Assembly (NCBI RefSeq): GCF_001594145.1
Contig: NZ_LVCF01000035.1
Location: 62,001 to 126,000, forward strand
From: Branchiibius sp. NY16-3462-2
GTDB taxonomy: Bacteria > Actinomycetota > Actinomycetes > Actinomycetales > Dermatophilaceae
Length of the DNA: 64,000 bases
Direction of reading: 5' to 3'
Of the stretch, positions 15,351 to 28,012 are shown piece by piece (the stretch's first letter is position 1; each line of letters starts with the position of its first letter). Made by a program: the position numbers and the translations under genes. Under the pieces are notes generated by a model that was not told the origin of the DNA, did no database searches, and was given only the letters and a program-made list of their open reading frames with translations.

Positions 15351-16540
15351 CGGGGCTCGGACGGTTCGGTGACTTCGGCGGCCGCTACGTGCCCGAAGCG
15401 CTGGTCGCTGCTCTGGAGGAGCTCGACGAGGTCCGCACCAAGGCCGCACACGACCCGGCGTTCCTGGGCGAGTTGGCGCAACTGCACCGCACCTACACCG
15501 GTCGGCCCTCGATCATCACCGAAGTGCCACGCTTCGCCGAGCACGCCGGTGGCGCCCAGATCGTCCTCAAGCGCGAGGACCTCAATCACACCGGCTCGCA
15601 CAAGATCAACAACGTCCTGGGGCAGGCGCTGCTGGCCCGCCGGATGGGCAAGAAGCGGCTGATCGCTGAGACCGGCGCCGGACAGCACGGTGTCGCCACG
15701 GCCACCGCCGCCGCCCTGATGGGCATGGAATGCGTCGTCTACATGGGCAAGGTCGACACGCAGCGCCAGGCGCTCAACGTGGCCCGGATGCGGTTGCTGG
15801 GTGCCACTGTCGTGCCCGTCGAGCACGGCTCCCAGACACTGAAGGACGCCGTCAACGAGGCGTTCCGGGACTGGGTCGCCAACGTCGAGCACACCCATTA
15901 CGTCCTCGGCACGGTCACCGGGCCCTACCCGTTCCCGGAGATGGTGCGCGACTTCCACCGGATCATCGGTGTCGAGGCCCGCGGCCAGGTGCTGGACACC
16001 TACGGGCGCCTGCCGGACGCCGTACTCGCTTGTGTCGGAGGCGGATCCAACGCCATGGGGATCTTCCACCGCTTCATCGACGACCCCGACGTGCGGCTGA
16101 TCGGTCTCGAAGGCGGCGGTGAAGGCGTCGAATCCGGGCGGCATGCTGCCCGGTTCAGCGGCCAGGCGACGCCCGGGGTGTTGCACGGCGCGTTCACCTA
16201 CGTGCTGCAGGACGAGGAAGGCCAGACGGTCGAGTCGCATTCGGTGTCCGCCGGGCTGGACTATCCCAGTGTCGGGCCGGAGCACTCCTACCTGCGCGAC
16301 GCCGGACGGGCCGAGTACTGGCCGATCACCGACGACGAGGCCATGGAGGCGTTCAGTCTGCTGACCCGCACCGAAGGCATCCTGCCGGCCATCGAAAGCT
16401 CCCATGCCCTCGCCGGCGCCATCAAACTCGGCCGCGAACTCGGGCCGGGGGCATTGCTGCTGGTGAGTCTGTCCGGGCGCGGTGACAAGGACGTGGAGAC
16501 CGCGGCGCGCTGGTTCGGGCTGCTGGAGGACGACGCATGA
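15347..16540 (+). CDS. trpB: tryptophan synthase beta chain
   Basis: Makes tryptophan from indole and serine using PLP. The 397-residue protein carries LKREDLNHTGSHKINN with PLP-binding Lys86, AETGAGQHGVATAT with the catalytic Glu, and the phosphate-binding GGGSNAMG. It is the classical TrpB1 type, expected to partner TrpA encoded next with a four-base overlap. Confidence 0.97.
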   Translation: MTGLGRFGDFGGRYVPEALVAALEELDEVRTKAAHDPAFLGELAQLHRTYTGRPSIITEVPRFAEHAGGAQIVLKREDLNHTGSHKINNVLGQALLARRMGKKRLIAETGAGQHGVATATAAALMGMECVVYMGKVDTQRQALNVARMRLLGATVVPVEHGSQTLKDAVNEAFRDWVANVEHTHYVLGTVTGPYPFPEMVRDFHRIIGVEARGQVLDTYGRLPDAVLACVGGGSNAMGIFHRFIDDPDVRLIGLEGGGEGVESGRHAARFSGQATPGVLHGAFTYVLQDEEGQTVESHSVSAGLDYPSVGPEHSYLRDAGRAEYWPITDDEAMEAFSLLTRTEGILPAIESSHALAGAIKLGRELGPGALLLVSLSGRGDKDVETAARWFGLLEDDA

Positions 16541-17343
16541 GCGAGGTGACTTCGGCCCTGCAGAGGGCGCGGGACGAAGGCCGGGCCGCGTTCATCGGCT
16601 ACCTGCCGCTGGGTTTCCCGAGCGTCGCCGACTCCCTCGAGGCGATGCGTGCGCTGGTTGCTGCCGGCGCCGACATCGTCGAGATCGGCCTGCCGTACTC
16701 CGACCCGCTGCTGGACGGACCGGTCATCCAGACCGCCGTCAGCAAGGCGCTGGCCCGGGGGTCCCACGTGCGCGACGTGTTCGCCGCCACGCGGGCGGTC
16801 CGGGAGGCCGGCGCCGCCGCCGTGGTGATGACCTCCTGGAACCTGGTGCTGCAGTACGGCGTGGCGAAGTTCGCCGAGGACTTCGCCGCCGCGGGTGGCT
16901 CGGGAGTGATCACTCCCGACATCACACCCGATGAGGCCGGTGAGTGGTTGGCCGCTGCCGACAAATACGACCTCGACCCCATCTTCCTGATCGCGCCGTC
17001 CACGACCCCCGAGCGGCTGGTCCTGACGACCCGGGCCTGTCGCGGGTTCGTCTACGCGGCGTCGGTCATGGGGGTCACCGGTGCGCGCGAGAGCCTCGGC
17101 GAGCGCGCCGCCGGTCTGGTCGAACGCGCCAAGGCCGTGACCGATGTGCCGGTCTGTGTCGGGATCGGCGTCTCCAACGCGCAGCAGGCCCACGAAGCCG
17201 CCGCGTTCTCCGACGGCGTCATCGTGGGCACCGCCCTGGTGCGACCACTGGTCGATGCCGACGCCGAGGGTCGCAGTGCAGCCGACGGGATCCGCGCCAT
17301 GGTGGAGGTCGCGCAGGGGCTGTCGGCCGGCGTACGTCGCTGA
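16537..17343 (+). CDS. trpA: tryptophan synthase alpha chain
   Basis: Cleaves indole-3-glycerol phosphate and passes indole through a tunnel to TrpB. The 268-residue TIM barrel has the catalytic Glu and Asp in VEIGLPYSDPLLDGP, the SVMGVTGAR loop and VGIGVSNAQQA phosphate-binding region. The stop overlaps the lgt start by one base, coupling tryptophan synthesis to lipoprotein maturation as in many Actinobacteria. Confidence 0.97.
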   Translation: MSEVTSALQRARDEGRAAFIGYLPLGFPSVADSLEAMRALVAAGADIVEIGLPYSDPLLDGPVIQTAVSKALARGSHVRDVFAATRAVREAGAAAVVMTSWNLVLQYGVAKFAEDFAAAGGSGVITPDITPDEAGEWLAAADKYDLDPIFLIAPSTTPERLVLTTRACRGFVYAASVMGVTGARESLGERAAGLVERAKAVTDVPVCVGIGVSNAQQAHEAAAFSDGVIVGTALVRPLVDADAEGRSAADGIRAMVEVAQGLSAGVRR

Positions 17344-18212
17344 TGGTCGCTTACCTACCCAGTCCCACCCGCGGGGTCTTCTGGATCGGGCCCGTCCCGC
17401 TGCGGATGTACGCCCTGTGCATCCTGGCGGGTATCGCGGTGGCGATCTGGATCACCGGGCGGCGGTTGGTCGACCGCGGCGCCAAAGCGGAGGACGCGCT
17501 GAGCGTGGCCTGGTGGGCGGTGCCGTTCGGCATCGTCGGCGGCCGGATCTACCACGTCATCACCAGTTGGCAGCCGTACTTCGGGCAGGGCGGACATCCG
17601 GTCGATGCCCTCAAGATCTGGCACGGCGGCCTCGGGATCTGGGGTGCCGTCGCGCTCGGCGCGCTCGGCGCCTACATCGGCTGCCGCCGCAACGGTGTGA
17701 ACTTCCTGGACTTCTGTGACGCGGCCGCGCCGGGGGTGTTGGTCGCCCAGGCGATCGGCCGGTGGGGCAACTACTTCAACAACGAGTTGTACGGCGGGCG
17801 CAGTGACCTGCCGTGGGCGCTGCAGATCCACCAGTGGGACGAGTCATCGGGGCGCGCGGTCCTTGACGCAGCCGGAAACCCGATCGTGCTGGGCTATTTC
17901 CAACCCACGTTCCTCTATGAATCCCTCTACTGTCTGGCCATCGCCCTCTTCATTGTGCTGCTGGATCGGCGGCGCATCCTGGGCCGCGGACGGGTCTTCG
18001 CCCTCTACGTGATGCTCTACCCCTGCGGACGCATCGTGTTCGAACTGATGCGTACCGACCCGGCGAACCATATCCTTGGCGTACGCGTCAACGTCTGGGT
18101 GTGCATCCTGGTGTTCATCGCCGGCCTGATCGGCTTCATCGTGGCCGGTAAGCGGCATCCGGACGGGGTGCGTGAGGGACGCGAAGACGCAGAAGAAGTT
18201 CTCACAGAATGA
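17343..18212 (+). CDS. lgt: prolipoprotein diacylglyceryl transferase
   Basis: Attaches diacylglycerol from phosphatidylglycerol to the lipobox Cys of prolipoproteins such as the LivK protein of this window. The 289-residue membrane protein has about seven transmembrane helices, an essential-His region HGGLGIWGA and the Lgt signature GRWGNYFNNELYGG. The C-terminal tail is short and charged. ATG 17343 overlaps the trpA stop. Confidence 0.96.
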   Translation: MVAYLPSPTRGVFWIGPVPLRMYALCILAGIAVAIWITGRRLVDRGAKAEDALSVAWWAVPFGIVGGRIYHVITSWQPYFGQGGHPVDALKIWHGGLGIWGAVALGALGAYIGCRRNGVNFLDFCDAAAPGVLVAQAIGRWGNYFNNELYGGRSDLPWALQIHQWDESSGRAVLDAAGNPIVLGYFQPTFLYESLYCLAIALFIVLLDRRRILGRGRVFALYVMLYPCGRIVFELMRTDPANHILGVRVNVWVCILVFIAGLIGFIVAGKRHPDGVREGREDAEEVLTE

Positions 18213-18228
18213 GACCGAGTGTCCCATT

Positions 18229-18257
18229 TTGTGAACACTCCGTCGGCCAACTAGGCT
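18229..18257 (+). promoter_or_regulatory. promoter of gltB
   Basis: TTGTGA (18229-18234) and TAGGCT (18252-18257) are separated by 17 bases and fit a housekeeping sigma-factor promoter. Start near 18264 would give a 5' leader of about 90 bases. The -35 overlaps an imperfect dyad TGTCCCATTTTGTGAACA that could bind a regulator. Confidence 0.55.
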
Positions 18258-18277
18258 GACGGGACCCCGCAGGCCAA

Positions 18278-18338
18278 CGTCGTCCCGCAGGGCGCACCGC
18301 GGTGTGCCCTTGGTAGACGACGAACCGGCCACGGCCGG
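18278..18338 (+). promoter_or_regulatory. structured leader RNA upstream of gltB
   Basis: CGTCGTC (18278-18284) pairs with GACGACG (18316-18322), enclosing a second stem GGGCGCA / TGTGCCC (18290-18296 / 18303-18309, one G-U) with loop CCGCGG; the two stems are separated by internal loops CCGCA and TTGGTA. A further hairpin CCGGC-CACG-GCCGG (18325-18338) ends 16 bases before the gltB ATG and next to its ribosome binding site. I do not recognise a known riboswitch class. Confidence 0.5.
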
Positions 18339-18354
18339 AGAACGGTGAGCGGAT

Positions 18355-22876
<4,522 letters not shown>

Positions 22877-22884
<8 letters not shown>

Positions 22885-24334
22885 CCCGCGCGGTTTTTTG
22901 AAGGTCCGCGAGCGTGAACTACCGACTCGTCGTCCCGTCCCGGTGCGCCTCAAGGACTGGAAAGAGGTCTACGAGGAGCAGCAGCTGGGTGTCCTGCAAC
23001 GACAGGCCAGTCGCTGTATGGATTGTGGAATCCCGTTCTGCCACAGCGGTTGCCCCCTCGGCAACCTGATCCCGGAGTGGAACGACCTGGCTTACCGCGG
23101 CGACTGGTCGGACGCGATCGACCGGTTGCACGCGACGAACAACTTCCCGGAGTTCACCGGCCGGTTGTGTCCGGCGCCGTGTGAAACCGCCTGTGTGCTG
23201 GGCATTTCCGAGCCGGCGGTGACCATCAAGCAGATCGAGGTCACCACCATCGAGCAGGCGTTCGAGCACGGCAACGTCACGCCGCAGATCCCGACCCGCC
23301 TGAGCGGCAAGACGGTCGCGGTCATCGGTTCCGGTCCGGCCGGTCTGGCAGTCGCCCAGCAGTTGACCCGGGTGGGTCACACCGTCGCGGTCTACGAGCG
23401 CGCTGACAAGGCGGGCGGCCTGCTGCGGTACGGCATCCCGGAGTTCAAGATGGAGAAGTCCGTCCTGGACCGTCGGCTGGCGCAGATGGAGATGGAGGGC
23501 ACCCGCTTCCGCTGCAGCACCGCGGTCGGCACCGAGGTGACCGGCGATCAGCTGCGGCAGCGCTACGACGCCGTGGTGCTCGCGATCGGCGCGACCGTGC
23601 CGCGCGACCTGCCGGTTCCCGGCCGGGAGCTGAACGGCATCATGCAGGCGATGGACTTCCTGCCCCCGGCCAACCGGGTCGCGGTGGGGGAGACCGTCGA
23701 GGGCCAGGTCACCGCCGAGGGCAAGCACGTCGTGGTCATCGGCGGTGGCGACACCGGCGCCGACTGCATCGGGACCTCCCTGCGGCAGGGTGCTGCTTCG
23801 GTCACCTCGCTGGAGATCATGCCCCAGCCCAGCGAGGACCGGCCGGACAACCAGCCCTGGCCGACGTACCCGATGATCTACCGGGTCGCAAGCGCCCACG
23901 AGGAGGGCGGCGAACGCACCTACGCGGTGAACACCACGGAACTGGTCGGTGACGATCAGGGCAACGTCAAGGCGCTGCGCCTGGTCGAGGTCGAACGCAC
24001 CGACAAGGGCTTCGAGCCGGTTGCCGGCAGCGAACGCGAGATTCCTGCTGACCTGGTGCTGCTGGCGATGGGCTTCCTGGGTCCGGAGGGCACCGGGGTG
24101 GTCGAGCAACTCGAGGTCGAGCTCGACGAACGCTCAAACATCAAGCGGGACAACGACTTTATGACTTCTGTCCCTGGTGTGTTCGTTGCCGGCGACGCCG
24201 GACGCGGACAGTCGCTGATCGTATGGGCGATCGCCGAGGGCCGGGCCGCGGCCCGCGGTGTGGACGCCTTCCTGACCGGTGGCTCGGCGCTGCCGGTCCC
24301 GATCAAACCCACCGATCGTCCGCTGACCGTCTGA
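22877..24334 (+). CDS. gltD: glutamate synthase, small subunit
   Basis: Supplies electrons from NADPH through FAD and Fe-S clusters to GltB. The 485-residue protein has N-terminal 4Fe-4S cysteines (CMDCGIPFCHSGCPLGN and RLCPAPCETAC), an FAD-binding GSGPAGLAVAQQL and an NADPH-binding VIGGGDTGADCIG motif. GTG 22877 lies within the gltB 3' end. Length and order are standard. Confidence 0.97.
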
Positions 24335-24380
24335 GGTTTGTTACTCGTTCGTACGGCTCCTGGTTATTAGGGTTGAGAAC

Positions 24381-25826
24381 ATGCGACGCGCCAAGATCGT
24401 GGCCACTCTCGGCCCAGCCACCGATGGTCCGGAACGAACGCTGGAGTTGGTGCAAGCCGGTCTCGATATCGCGCGACTGAATCTGTCGCACGGTGAGCAC
24501 CCGGACCACGAGAAGCGCTACGTCGCGATCCGGGACGCGTCCAACCAGACCGGACGTGCCGTCGGCATCCTGTGCGACCTGCAGGGCCCGAAGATCCGGA
24601 CCGGACGGTTCGCCGACGGACCGGTGGAGTTGAAGAACGGCGAGACGTTCACCATCACCACGCGGGACGTTCCCGGCACCAAGGACATCGTGTCGACGAC
24701 CTTCAAGGGTCTGCCCGGCGACGTCCGACCGGGGGACCGGTTGCTCATCGACGACGGCAAGATCGAATTGCGCGCCGTGTCCGTCGAGGGTGACGACGTC
24801 GTGACCACCGTTGTCGAGGGTGGCATCTGCTCGAACAACAAGGGCATCAACCTGCCGGGTGTCGCCGTCAGTGTGCCCGCGTTGTCGGAGAAGGACGAGG
24901 ACGATCTGCGGTTCGCCCTGCGCCTTGGGGCGGACCTGATCGCGATGTCCTTCGTGCGCGAGCCGTCCGATATCGACCGCGCGCACGAGATCATGCGCGA
25001 GGAGGACCGGTTCGTGCCGGTCATCGCGAAAATCGAGAAACCCCAGGCGGTTTCGAACCTGCGCGCCATCGTCGACGCGTTCGACGGGTTAATGGTCGCC
25101 CGCGGCGACCTCGGCGTCGAGATGCCGCTGGAGGAGGTGCCGATCGTGCAGAAACGCGCGGTCGAGATCTGCCGCCGGGCGGCGAAGCCGGTGATCGTGG
25201 CGACCCAGGTGCTGGAGTCGATGATCGAGAACCCGCGTCCGACCCGCGCCGAGACCAGCGACTGCGCGAACGCCGTACTCGATGGTGCCGACGCCATCAT
25301 GCTGTCGGGGGAGACCAGCGTCGGCGCGTGGCCCCTGGAAGCGGTCAGGACAATGGCCAAGATCATCCAGAGCACCGAGGAGCACGGGCTGGAGCGGATC
25401 CGTCCGCTGGGCACCAAACCGAAGACCAAGGGTGGTGCGATCACCGCCGCCGCGGCCGAGGTCGGCGAGCAGTTGGACGTGAAGTACCTGGTCACGTTCA
25501 CCACTTCCGGTGACTCGGCGCAGCGGTTGGCCCGGGTGCGCTCGAAGCGGCCGATGCTGGCGTGTACGCCGTTCGAGGCCACCCGCAACCGGCTCGCGGT
25601 GGTCTGGGGTGTCCAGACCTACCTGATGCCGCAGGTGAAGCACACCGACCAGATGGCGAGGCAGGTCGATGAGATCCTGCTGAACAGCGGGCTGTGCGAG
25701 GAAGGTGACCTGGTGGTGATCGTCGCCGGTGCCCCGCCCGGTATCCCCGGGTCCACGAACGCCCTACGGGTGCACAGCGTCGGTGACGCGGTGAACAAGG
25801 TGGCGCCGGCGTACGAGGCTGACTGA
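24381..25826 (+). CDS. pyk: pyruvate kinase
   Basis: Final ATP-forming step of glycolysis. The 481-residue protein starts RRAKIVATLGPAT and has the signature IAKIEKPQAV with the catalytic Lys, MVARGDLGVEMP, the B domain (about 70-165) and the C-terminal allosteric domain. TAGGGT (24368-24373) lies seven bases before the ATG and no ribosome binding site is present, so a leaderless mRNA is likely. It follows gltD on the same strand with a 46-base gap. Confidence 0.97.
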   Translation: MRRAKIVATLGPATDGPERTLELVQAGLDIARLNLSHGEHPDHEKRYVAIRDASNQTGRAVGILCDLQGPKIRTGRFADGPVELKNGETFTITTRDVPGTKDIVSTTFKGLPGDVRPGDRLLIDDGKIELRAVSVEGDDVVTTVVEGGICSNNKGINLPGVAVSVPALSEKDEDDLRFALRLGADLIAMSFVREPSDIDRAHEIMREEDRFVPVIAKIEKPQAVSNLRAIVDAFDGLMVARGDLGVEMPLEEVPIVQKRAVEICRRAAKPVIVATQVLESMIENPRPTRAETSDCANAVLDGADAIMLSGETSVGAWPLEAVRTMAKIIQSTEEHGLERIRPLGTKPKTKGGAITAAAAEVGEQLDVKYLVTFTTSGDSAQRLARVRSKRPMLACTPFEATRNRLAVVWGVQTYLMPQVKHTDQMARQVDEILLNSGLCEEGDLVVIVAGAPPGIPGSTNALRVHSVGDAVNKVAPAYEAD

Positions 25827-25839
25827 AACCCGGGTTTCA
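25824..25839. repeat. 16-bp perfect palindrome overlapping the pyk stop
   Basis: TGAAACCCGGGTTTCA is a perfect palindrome that includes the pyk TGA. Its 3' half runs into the -35 region of the tRNA-Leu promoter. It may be a weak terminator stem or a protein site; no U-run follows. Confidence 0.5.
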
Positions 25840-25865
25840 CGGTAGCCCCGCTGCTCGTTTATGCT
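25836..25865 (+). promoter_or_regulatory. promoter of tRNA-Leu
   Basis: TTCACG (25836-25841) and TATGCT (25860-25865) are 18 bases apart and would start transcription near 25872, five bases before the mature tRNA end. Confidence 0.5.
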
Positions 25866-25876
25866 GGGGCCGCCCT

Positions 25877-25959
25877 GCCGGGGTGGTGGAATGGCAGACA
25901 CGGAGCACTCAAAATGCTTTGCTCGCAAGGGCGTGCGGGTTCAAGTCCCGCTCCCGGCA
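25877..25959 (+). tRNA. tRNA-Leu (anticodon CAA)
   Basis: The 83-base gene folds into a class II cloverleaf: acceptor GCCGGGG / TCCCGGC with discriminator A, D-arm around TGGTGGAATGGCAGACAC, anticodon stem GAGCA / TGCTT with loop CTCAAAA (anticodon CAA reading UUG), a long variable arm (TGCTCGCAAGGGCGT) and T-arm GCGGGTTCAAGTCCCGC. CCA is not encoded. Confidence 0.96.
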
Positions 25960-25990
25960 CTTGGTGAGTTTCGGCTCACACGGACGGAGA

Positions 25991-26024
25991 ACGGCCGGAT
26001 CTGCATCCAGATCCGGCCGTTTCC
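25991..26024. terminator. bidirectional terminator between tRNA-Leu and ptsI
   Basis: ACGGCCGGATCTG (25991-26003) and CAGATCCGGCCGT (26008-26020) form a perfect 13-bp stem around loop CATC, followed by TTCC on the plus strand. Convergent placement suggests it ends both the tRNA and the ptsI transcripts. Confidence 0.85.
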
Positions 26025-26031
26025 TCTGCGC

Positions 26032-27705
26032 TTACAACAACGCTGTGACCTCGGGGTTGGCGCCGTCGCGTACGGCGGCCTGGGCGTCCCCGGCAGACCG
26101 TGCCCCACGGGCCAGGGCGGCGAGCCGCTGACAGTCGGACAAGCTGTGCCGGGACAGCGAATAGCGGACCATCGGCACCTTCGCCGGGGCCATCGACAGA
26201 CTCTGCACACCCAGGCCGGTGAGCACCAGCGCAAGCAACGGGTCGCCGCCGGCCTCCCCGCAGACACCCATCGGCTTGCCCTGGTCGGCGGCGCCATGAC
26301 AGGCGGCGGCGATCACGTCGAGGACGGCGGGCTGCCAGGGGTCGAGCAGGTCCGACAGTGCACCGTGCATCCGGTCGGCAGCCATGGTGTACTGACCCAG
26401 GTCGTTGGTTCCGAGGCTGCCGAAATCCACCTCGGCCATGACGTGCCGGGAGCGCAACGCGGCCGCCGGAACCTCGATCATCACCCCGGATTTCGGCAGG
26501 CCGTTCTCCTGGACCCGCCGCGCGAACCAGGCCGCTTCCTCGGCCGTGGCGACCATGGGGGCCATCACTCGCACGTCTGCTCCGGTGTCCTTGGCCGCGA
26601 TGGACAGGGCTTCCAGTTGCGCATCCAGCAGATCCGGACGCACCGCGGACAGCCGCAGCCCGCGCTGACCGAGCGCCGGGTTCTCCTCGGGCCCGAGATC
26701 GGCGAACGCCAACGGCTTGTCCGCGCCGGCATCGAGGGTGCGCACCACGACGCGCCGCCCCGGGAACGGCGCGAACACCTTCCGGTAGATGTCCGCCTGC
26801 TCCTGCACCGTGGGTGCCTGGGTCGCGGACAGGAAGACGAACTCGGTGCGGAACAGGCCGACGCCCTCCAGATCCTGGGCGCCGGCGTCCTCGGCGTCCG
26901 CGACACCGCCGATGTTGGCCAGCAACGCGACGGGATGCCCGTCCATGGTCCGGCCCGGCCCGGAGGAGGAGGCGAGGGCCGCCGTACGCCGATCGCCCCG
27001 CTCGCGCAGTCGGGTCACGGTCTCGTGGGAGGGGGCTAGCAGGACCTCACCGGTGTCGCCGTCGACCGCGACCATGCTGCCCGGCTCGAGGTCGAGCGCG
27101 CCTTCGCAGTGCACGACGGCCGGGATCGCCATCTGGGCGGCGAGGATCGCGGTGTGGCTGGTGCGGCCGCCTTCGGCGGTCACGATGCCCGCGACCAGGG
27201 AGCGGTCCAGGGTGGCGGTCTCGGCCGGGGCCAGGTCGTGCGCGACGATCACGCTGGGTTCGGTGAGTTCGGGTACGCCGGGTGCGGGCACGCCGAGTAC
27301 CGCTGCGACAGTGCGGGATCCGACGTCGCGCAGGTCGGTGACCCGCTCGGCGAAGTAACCGCCGAGTGCTTCGAACTGGGCAGCGAACTCCTCCACCCCG
27401 GCCGCCACGGAGGTCGCCGGCCCCTGACCGGCGGCCAGGTGCTTGCCGACCGCTTTGTGCAGACTTTTGTCGCGGGCGATCAGCGCGGTGGCCGTCAGGA
27501 TCTGCTGGGCGGTGTCATCGGCGTGCGCTGCGCGGGTGTCGAGATCGGTGGCTACCTGCTCGAACGCGGCCCTGACCCGGACGAGTTCAGCGTCCGGATC
27601 GGCGGCCGCCGGCTCGTTCTCCGGCGGCCGGACCGCCGGAGAGACGAGCACGACCGGACCGTACGCCGCTCCGGCACTGACCCCGATACCTCGCAGCGCG
27701 CTCAT
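26032..27705 (-). CDS. ptsI: phosphoenolpyruvate-protein phosphotransferase (PTS Enzyme I)
   Basis: Takes phosphate from PEP and passes it to HPr. The 557-residue protein has an N-terminal HPr-binding/swivelling domain with phospho-His184 in GGRTSHTAI and a C-terminal PEP-binding barrel with GVGLFRTEFVFL, LGTNDLGQYTMA and the active-site Cys in GVCGEAGGD. Last gene of the fru-pts operon, four bases after ptsH. Confidence 0.97.
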   Translation of the reverse strand: MSALRGIGVSAGAAYGPVVLVSPAVRPPENEPAAADPDAELVRVRAAFEQVATDLDTRAAHADDTAQQILTATALIARDKSLHKAVGKHLAAGQGPATSVAAGVEEFAAQFEALGGYFAERVTDLRDVGSRTVAAVLGVPAPGVPELTEPSVIVAHDLAPAETATLDRSLVAGIVTAEGGRTSHTAILAAQMAIPAVVHCEGALDLEPGSMVAVDGDTGEVLLAPSHETVTRLRERGDRRTAALASSSGPGRTMDGHPVALLANIGGVADAEDAGAQDLEGVGLFRTEFVFLSATQAPTVQEQADIYRKVFAPFPGRRVVVRTLDAGADKPLAFADLGPEENPALGQRGLRLSAVRPDLLDAQLEALSIAAKDTGADVRVMAPMVATAEEAAWFARRVQENGLPKSGVMIEVPAAALRSRHVMAEVDFGSLGTNDLGQYTMAADRMHGALSDLLDPWQPAVLDVIAAACHGAADQGKPMGVCGEAGGDPLLALVLTGLGVQSLSMAPAKVPMVRYSLSRHSLSDCQRLAALARGARSAGDAQAAVRDGANPEVTALL

Positions 27706-27709
27706 CAGC

Positions 27710-27976
27710 TCAGGCGTCCAGGTCCTGCGAGAGCAGATCGACCAGGGAGTCGAGTGCCTCGTCAGCCCCGTCGCCCTCAGCAGTCAGGACGACTTCCTCG
27801 CCGTGCTTGGCGCCCAGGGCCATGACGCCGAGGATGCTGGTCGCGTCCACCGGGTCCTCGCCCTTGCGGCCGATCTCGATGTCCAGACCACTCTCGGATG
27901 CGGCCTGGACGAAGAGCGCGGCGGGTCGGGCGTGCAGACCAACCGACGAGGCGATGGTGACAGTGCGTTCGGCCAT
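27710..27976 (-). CDS. ptsH: phosphocarrier protein HPr
   Basis: Relays phosphate from Enzyme I to the fructose EIIA. The 88-residue protein has the active His15 in VGLHARPAA and a TSILGVM segment where Ser47 aligns with the regulatory Ser46 of Firmicutes; whether it is phosphorylated here is unknown because Actinobacteria usually lack the kinase. AAGGAG precedes the ATG. Lies 36 bases after the fructose transporter gene. Confidence 0.97.
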   Translation of the reverse strand: MAERTVTIASSVGLHARPAALFVQAASESGLDIEIGRKGEDPVDATSILGVMALGAKHGEEVVLTAEGDGADEALDSLVDLLSQDLDA

Positions 27977-28012
27977 GGGAGTCGCTCCTTGATGTTTGAT
28001 AAGTGGCGTTGT

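Noticed and set aside
25861..27039. 392-codon plus-strand frame over tRNA-Leu and ptsI
   Set aside because: It runs through a tRNA, a terminator and ptsI in antisense, so it is not a gene.
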